From contig JADGCR010000054.1 of NCBI GenBank assembly GCA_015228895.1, positions 1-11,921 of the forward strand: a DNA stretch of 11,921 nucleotides, given 5' to 3'. A model generated the notes under the pieces. It worked only from the letters and a program-made list of their open reading frames with translations, was not told the origin of the DNA and made no database searches. Of the stretch, positions 7,273-11,921 are shown piece after piece. Position 1 is the stretch's first letter, and each line of letters starts with the position of its first letter. Source of the DNA: Magnetococcales bacterium. Its GTDB lineage: Bacteria > Pseudomonadota > Magnetococcia > Magnetococcales > Magnetaquicoccaceae. Made by a program: the position numbers and the translations under genes.

Positions 7273-8582
7273 ACGACGCCTCCCGCCTCATCGCCCTGGA
7301 CCGCCGGCACATCTGGCACCCCTACACCCAGGAGGCCACGGCCCTGACCCCCATTCCCATCGCCTCCGGGCGCGGGGCGTGGTTGTACGGGGTGGATGGC
7401 CAGGCCTATCTGGATCTGATCTCCTCCTGGTGGGTCTCCATTCATGGACACGCCCACCCGGCCATCGCCCGCGCCATCGCCCGTCAGGCGGAACGGCTGG
7501 AACAGGTGATGTTCGCCGGTTTCACTCACGAGCCCGCGGTGCGGCTGGCGGAAGCGTTGGCGGCGCGTCTGCCCGCCGGGCTGACCCGGCTCTTTTTTTC
7601 CGATGACGGCTCCACGGCGGTGGAGGTGGCCATGAAGATGGCCTGCCAGTATTGGCGCAACCAGGGACGGGAGCGCAGCCGGTTTCTGGTGTTCGAGGGG
7701 GGGTATCACGGGGACACGGTGGGGGCCATGTCCGCCGGACGGAGTTCCGGTTATTTCGACGCGTTTTCGCCCATGCTCTTCGCCGTGGACACCCTCCCCT
7801 TTCCCGCCACCTGGGACGGGGATGAAGCGGTGGAGAGCAGGGAGGCCGCTTCCCTGGCGGCCCTGGACCAGTATCTGGCCCGTCAGGGGGAGGGGTGCGC
7901 GGCGCTGCTCCTGGAGCCGCTGGTGCAGGGGGCCGGAGGGATGCGCTTCTGTCGGCCCCGGTTCGTCGCCCGGTTGGCGGCCCGTCTCAAGGAGGCCGGG
8001 GTGTTGCTGATCTTTGACGAGGTGATGACCGGATTCGGGCGCACCGGGACCCTGTTCGCCTGTGAAAAGGCGGGGGTGACGCCGGATCTGATCTGTCTCT
8101 CCAAGGGGCTGACCGGGGGGTTTCTCCCCATGTCGGTGACGGTGTGCCGGGAGGAGCTGTACAACGCCTTTCTGGGCGACACCTTCGCCCGCGCCCTGGC
8201 CCATGGCCACTCCTTCACGGCCAACGCCCTGGGTTGCGCGGCGGGTCTGGCCTCTTTGGAGCTGTTCGCCACGGAGGACACCTTGCAACGGGTCGCCGTC
8301 ATCGAGTCGATTCATCGGGAACGGCTCGCCGCCCTGGCCACCCATCCCCGTGTGCGGCGTCCGCGGGTCATGGGGGCGATCGCGGCCCTGGAACTGGCCC
8401 TCGGCGATACGGGTTACGCTTCGTCCACCACCCCGCGTCTGATCCGGTTCTTTCTGGATCGGGGGTTGATCATCCGGCCCCTGGGCGGGGTGCTGTATCT
8501 CCTGCCCCCCTACTGCATCTCCCCGGCGGAGCTGCATCGGGGCTGGGATGGGGTGTGCGCGGCGCTGGAGGCATTCGAATGA
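7269..8582 (+). CDS. bioA: Adenosylmethionine-8-amino-7-oxononanoate aminotransferase
   Basis: A PLP-dependent class III aminotransferase that converts KAPA to DAPA, normally using S-adenosylmethionine as amino donor. 437 residues, normal for the family. The N-terminal HIWHPYTQ (14-21) is the family hallmark, and the substrate-pocket SSWWV follows at 52-56. Cofactor binding is shown by SDDGSTAVEVAMKMA (111-125), FEGGYHGDT (142-150), IFDEVMTGFGRTG (248-260, with D250 for the pyridine nitrogen) and LSKGLTGG (277-284), where K279 should form the Schiff base. HSFTANALGCAAG (314-326) is the conserved phosphate-side loop. The start ATG overlaps the bioD stop (ATGA). The gene ends 30 bases before pyrF. 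Confidence 0.96.
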   Translation: MNDASRLIALDRRHIWHPYTQEATALTPIPIASGRGAWLYGVDGQAYLDLISSWWVSIHGHAHPAIARAIARQAERLEQVMFAGFTHEPAVRLAEALAARLPAGLTRLFFSDDGSTAVEVAMKMACQYWRNQGRERSRFLVFEGGYHGDTVGAMSAGRSSGYFDAFSPMLFAVDTLPFPATWDGDEAVESREAASLAALDQYLARQGEGCAALLLEPLVQGAGGMRFCRPRFVARLAARLKEAGVLLIFDEVMTGFGRTGTLFACEKAGVTPDLICLSKGLTGGFLPMSVTVCREELYNAFLGDTFARALAHGHSFTANALGCAAGLASLELFATEDTLQRVAVIESIHRERLAALATHPRVRRPRVMGAIAALELALGDTGYASSTTPRLIRFFLDRGLIIRPLGGVLYLLPPYCISPAELHRGWDGVCAALEAFE

Positions 8583-8612
8583 GGGGACAACCAGAGGAGA
8601 GAAGGAGCCGTC

Positions 8613-9545
8613 ATGGGTGATTTGTTCGCGGATCGTCTGATCGAGCGGGCGCGGGAGCGTGCTTCGCGGGTCATCGTGGGCCTGGACCCCAATCTGGAGC
8701 GGTTCCCGCAATTTCTGCAGCAGCGTTTGCGTGCGGAACCCACCGAGGCCTGTCTGGAAGCGGTGCTGGTGGAGTTCAACGCCGCCGTCATCGAGGCCGC
8801 GGCGGATCAGGCGGTGGGCTTCAAACCCCAGGCCGCTTTTTACGAGCAGTACGGATTCGCCGGTCTGCGGGCGCTGCATGCCACCATCGCCCTGTTGCGG
8901 GAGCGGGGGGCGCTGGTGATCATGGACGCCAAGCGCAACGACATCGCCCACACCGCCGGGGCCTACGCCACCGCCTGGCTCGCCCCCCGGCATCCCCTGT
9001 TCGGAACGCCCAATCTGTGGCAGGTGGACGCCTTGACCATCAACGGCTATCTGGGCAGCGACGGCGTCCGTCCCTTCATGGAGACCAATCCCGCCGCCGG
9101 GCTGTTCGTTTTGGCCAAGACCTCCAATCCCTCTTCGGGGGAGTTGCAGGATCTGTTGTTGCGGGACGGCGGCAGCGTGGCGGAGAAAATGGCGGAGTTG
9201 GCCGCCCTTTGGGGCCGGGACGCCCTGGGCCGATGCGGTTTTTCCAATGTCGGGGTGGTGGTGGGGGCGACCTATCCGGAGGAGGCGGCCCGTCTGCGCG
9301 CCATCGCCCCCCACACTCCGTTCCTGATGCCCGGCATTGGCGCCCAGGGCGGTTCCCTGCAGGCGGTTCTGGCGGGATCGGGCGCCGGGCGGCTTGGGGC
9401 CTACGCCGCCTCTTCCCGTGGCGTGATGTATCCCTTCCGGCCTGAGGCGCTCTCCGGTCCGGACTGGCGGTCGCGGGTGTCGCCGTTGATCGCCTCGGCG
9501 GCTCGTGAACTCAGGCAGGCGATCCAGCGGGTGCTTGAGGGTTGA
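8613..9545 (+). CDS. pyrF: Orotidine 5'-phosphate decarboxylase, type 2
   Basis: A cytosolic enzyme for the final step of UMP synthesis, OMP to UMP plus CO2. 310 residues, longer than the ~230-residue type 1 enzymes and typical of the type 2 subfamily. VGLDPN (22-27) carries the first conserved aspartate, FKPQAAFYEQYG (70-81) follows, and MDAKRNDIAHTAGAYA (104-119) holds the catalytic D105-K107-D110 group. Near the C-terminus are AKTSNPSS, VVVGATYPEE, PGIGAQGG and SSRGVMY, the phosphate-binding end of the barrel. Start ATG 8613 has a strong AAGGAG (8602-8607) five bases upstream. The 30-base gap to bioA suggests cotranscription with the biotin genes but independent translation. It converges on the histidine kinase gene with 30 bases between the stop codons. 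Confidence 0.94.
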   Translation: MGDLFADRLIERARERASRVIVGLDPNLERFPQFLQQRLRAEPTEACLEAVLVEFNAAVIEAAADQAVGFKPQAAFYEQYGFAGLRALHATIALLRERGALVIMDAKRNDIAHTAGAYATAWLAPRHPLFGTPNLWQVDALTINGYLGSDGVRPFMETNPAAGLFVLAKTSNPSSGELQDLLLRDGGSVAEKMAELAALWGRDALGRCGFSNVGVVVGATYPEEAARLRAIAPHTPFLMPGIGAQGGSLQAVLAGSGAGRLGAYAASSRGVMYPFRPEALSGPDWRSRVSPLIASAARELRQAIQRVLEG

Positions 9546-9575
9546 AGCCGCGCTGACGCAAAGAAGCCCCCCCAT

Positions 9576-11921
9576 TCACGCGCCGGCACCCTCCTCCGAG
9601 CCGATTGCCGGGAGCTTGAGGGCCAGGTTGATGGCGGTGTAGACCTGGGAACGGTGAATCGGCTTGGGCAGCACATACAGTCCGGGAATGTGCGCCGTCT
9701 TTTCCCGCACGTCGTCGTTGCCAAAGAGCAGGATCGGCGGGGTTTCCATGCCGGGGATGGAGCGCAGCTTGCGCGTCTCCTCCACCCCGCCGGAGGGGGA
9801 GAGGGAGCAGTCCAGACAGATGAGATCGAATACCGCGTGACCCGTCTCGGCCGCCATGGCCTCCACCACCTGACACTGCCCGGCCTCGATCACCTCCATG
9901 CCCCTGGCCGTGAGCAGTTTTTTCAGGATCAGGCGGTTGACCGGGTGCTTGCCCGCCACCAGCGCCTTGCGTCCGGGCAGGGCGCAGGCGAAGGAGAGAT
10001 TGTCGCCCTCTTCCTGGGGGACTTCCATGGGCAGCGTGATGACAAACACGCTCCCTTCATTCACCTTGCTGCTCACCTGGATGCTCCCCCCCATCTGTTC
10101 GATGATCTGCCGGGTGATCGCCAGACCCAGCCCGGAACCACCATAGCGCCGGGACAACGAGGAGTCCCCCTGGGTGAAGGGATCGAAAATGGTGTGGTGC
10201 AACTCCTCCGGAATCCCGATCCCGGTGTCGGCAATGGTGATGAGCAAAGTGCCCAGCGGCGCGGGTGCCGGGGCATGGTCCACCAACAGGGTGATGCGGC
10301 CCCGGTGGGTGAACTTCAAGGCGTTGTCCAGCAAATGCAGAAGGGCGCGCCGCAAGCGAACCCGATCCCCGATCAGGCGGACGGGAACGGCGGGGGTGAC
10401 CTCCCAGGTGAACTGCAACGCCTTTTCCTGGGCCTGGACCATGACGAGCGCGGTCGCCCCCTCCACCAGTTCGGGGAGTTCGAACACCTGTTTTTCCAGA
10501 ATGAACTGTTCCGTGTCCACGCGGGAGATGTTCAACAGGTCGTCGATCATGGCCTTGAGCTGGTCCGCGCCGCTCAGGACCTCCTTCAGGTATTTCCGCT
10601 GGGTCTTGTTGAGTTCCCCGCAGGTCTTTTCCAACACCAGGTTGGCGCAGCCGATGACGGTGTTCAACGGGGTGCGGAATTCGTGGCTGATGTTGGCCAT
10701 CAGGTCGTTCTTGACCTTGATGTGGGCCTCGGCGGCCTCCCGCGCCTGTTGCAGGGTGTTCTCCATTTCGATCCGCAGGGAGACATCCTCCTTGATGGCC
10801 ACATAGTGGGTGGTGCCCAGCTCCGTGTCCTGAATGGTGGAGATGGCGTTCAGTTCCCAATAGGTGGTTCCGTCCTTGCGCCGGTTGTGCAGCTCGCCGC
10901 GCCATACCTGACCGGAAGAGATGGTCTCCCACAAGGTCTTGTAGGTGGCCGGCGGGGTGGTGCCGGATTTCAGGAAACCCGGATCCCGGCCGATGCTCTC
11001 CTCGAAGGTGTAGCCGGTCAATACGGTGAATTGAGGGTTGACGTACTCGATGCGGCCTTGCGGGTCGGTGATCATCACCGCCGCCGGGCTCTGCTCCACC
11101 GCGCGGGAGAGCTTGCGAATGGCCGCCTCGGCCCGTTTGCGCTCCTCCAGTTCGGTTTTGAGGCTGTCCCTGGTGGAGATGATCTCTTCGGTGAAACGGA
11201 CGAAACGGTTCCGCAAGGTGTGGAGTTCATCCCGTTGCTCGGCAGGGTCTTCGGTTTTGGAATCCAGGACGTTTCTGGAGAAGTGCACGATGTCCTTGGT
11301 GATCTGTTCGATTTTGCGGGTGATCAGGAAGGTGATGAGCAGACAGGAGATGATCAACGCCCCGGCCGTGATGAAACGTTGACTCCGTTCGGTGGCCAGA
11401 ATGGAACGCACCAGGGATTCCAGCGCCTCGATGGGTTCCAGGGTGACCAGCTGCAGCAGCAGATCCGAGGAGCCGTAGTCGAAAAAGGATTGGCCGGAGA
11501 CCAGATACTTCCCCGTGGTCTGGGAAAGGAGCATCCCGGAACTGAGGATGCCGGGCTGATTGTTGGCGATGATCTTCTGCTTTTCTCCCTCCAGCAGGGC
11601 CACCAGTCCCGTGTAGCGACCCACCGGACCTTGCAGCCGGGAGAGGAATTCGTCGTTCAGCGGGGCGGCCAGCATCAGGGTGGCGCGGGCCTCGCTGTTG
11701 TTGTCCAGGAGGGTTTCCGAGGTGATCAGATAGGGAGCGCCGGCGATGGCGGTCAGAAAGGTCTGGTTGTGGCTGAGTTCCATCAGCAGGGGAGTGGGTT
11801 CCAGCAGCGCCTGGGGTGGGGGGTCCAGCTGTCCCTGATAGATTTCCCGTACTGTGCCATCCGCGCCCAGCAGCAGCAGCAGAGGCAGCGGGGTGAAACC
11901 CCGGAGGACCGAGGAACGGGG
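9576..11921 (-). CDS. Hybrid sensor histidine kinase with degenerate receiver, N-terminus off the window
   Basis: Membrane-bound two-component sensor. The frame is open to the right edge, so the N-terminus is missing; 781 residues are visible. Numbering from the methionine at 11783: a sensor region (to ~135, probably periplasmic); a membrane helix FITAGALIISCLLITFLI (137-154); a HAMP-like/coiled linker (~155-222); a PAS/PAC unit (~224-340, with GRIEYVNP and GYTFEESIG); the HisKA H-box ANISHEFRTPLN (363-374) with phospho-acceptor H367; and a HATPase with N-box LLDNALKF (484-491), ADTGIGIP (518-525) and GGSGLGLAI (548-556). A C-terminal receiver (~604-725) keeps D658 (LICLDCS) and K707 (LPKPI), but the acidic pair is replaced by G611-K612 (LVAGKHPVNR). 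The kinase core looks active; phosphotransfer to its own receiver is doubtful. No partner regulator or output gene is visible, and the signal is unknown. Confidence 0.9.
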   Translation of the reverse strand, partial: PRSSVLRGFTPLPLLLLLGADGTVREIYQGQLDPPPQALLEPTPLLMELSHNQTFLTAIAGAPYLITSETLLDNNSEARATLMLAAPLNDEFLSRLQGPVGRYTGLVALLEGEKQKIIANNQPGILSSGMLLSQTTGKYLVSGQSFFDYGSSDLLLQLVTLEPIEALESLVRSILATERSQRFITAGALIISCLLITFLITRKIEQITKDIVHFSRNVLDSKTEDPAEQRDELHTLRNRFVRFTEEIISTRDSLKTELEERKRAEAAIRKLSRAVEQSPAAVMITDPQGRIEYVNPQFTVLTGYTFEESIGRDPGFLKSGTTPPATYKTLWETISSGQVWRGELHNRRKDGTTYWELNAISTIQDTELGTTHYVAIKEDVSLRIEMENTLQQAREAAEAHIKVKNDLMANISHEFRTPLNTVIGCANLVLEKTCGELNKTQRKYLKEVLSGADQLKAMIDDLLNISRVDTEQFILEKQVFELPELVEGATALVMVQAQEKALQFTWEVTPAVPVRLIGDRVRLRRALLHLLDNALKFTHRGRITLLVDHAPAPAPLGTLLITIADTGIGIPEELHHTIFDPFTQGDSSLSRRYGGSGLGLAITRQIIEQMGGSIQVSSKVNEGSVFVITLPMEVPQEEGDNLSFACALPGRKALVAGKHPVNRLILKKLLTARGMEVIEAGQCQVVEAMAAETGHAVFDLICLDCSLSPSGGVEETRKLRSIPGMETPPILLFGNDDVREKTAHIPGLYVLPKPIHRSQVYTAINLALKLPAIGSEEGAGA

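Noticed and set aside
6753..9575. A 940-codon open frame on the minus strand under bioD, bioA and pyrF
   Set aside because: It lies antisense to three genes with clear catalytic motifs. Its translation is rich in Gly, Arg, Pro and Gln with no domain, as expected from antisense of GC-rich codons.
9546..9575. Bidirectional terminator between pyrF and the kinase gene
   Set aside because: Only a three-base GCG/CGC stem and a direct repeat of GAAGCC are visible, with no stable hairpin followed by a T run.

Overview
The window is GC-rich, densely coding DNA, and both strands are open over long stretches. Gene content fits a Gram-negative proteobacterium: a surface-glycan cluster, a biotin operon, a type 2 PyrF and a large hybrid sensor kinase. 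I cannot name the genus; a deep-branching lineage is only a guess.

Left part (1-5.2 kb). The 3' end of a plus-strand gene, probably a GT-B-fold transferase acting on surface polymers, converges with a four-gene minus-strand cluster. In transcription order the cluster is: a choline-kinase/APH-like phosphotransferase (3827-5179), a NodB-type polysaccharide deacetylase (2848-3744), a GT4-like glycosyltransferase (1655-2848) and UDP-GlcNAc 2-epimerase wecB (531-1658). The last three are joined by stop/start overlaps. Together they suggest making ManNAc-containing precursor, transferring sugars, trimming acetyl groups and possibly phosphorylating a lipid or sugar. The actual product cannot be read from the window.

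Centre (5.0-5.66 kb). This patch looks less GC-rich by eye. It holds an apparent C-terminal remnant of a SAM-dependent methyltransferase (5206-5469), a minus-strand promoter-like sequence with a perfect TATAAT, and the leader of the biotin operon. It looks like an old recombination or decay boundary.

Right-centre (5.66-9.55 kb, plus strand). bioB, bioD and bioA overlap end to end, followed 30 bases later by pyrF with its own strong ribosome binding site. BioB, BioD and BioA cover the KAPA-to-biotin steps; no bioF, bioC or bioH is present here.

Right edge (9.58 kb to end, minus strand). A membrane-bound hybrid histidine kinase runs off the window at its N-terminus. It has a sensor region, one clear membrane helix, PAS, HisKA and HATPase domains, and a C-terminal receiver that has lost the acidic pair.

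No RNA genes, insertion sequences, CRISPR arrays or convincing rho-independent terminators were seen. I found no clearly new system. The most unusual items are the glycan cluster with its divergent phosphotransferase, the degenerate receiver and the methyltransferase remnant with a promoter in front of it.
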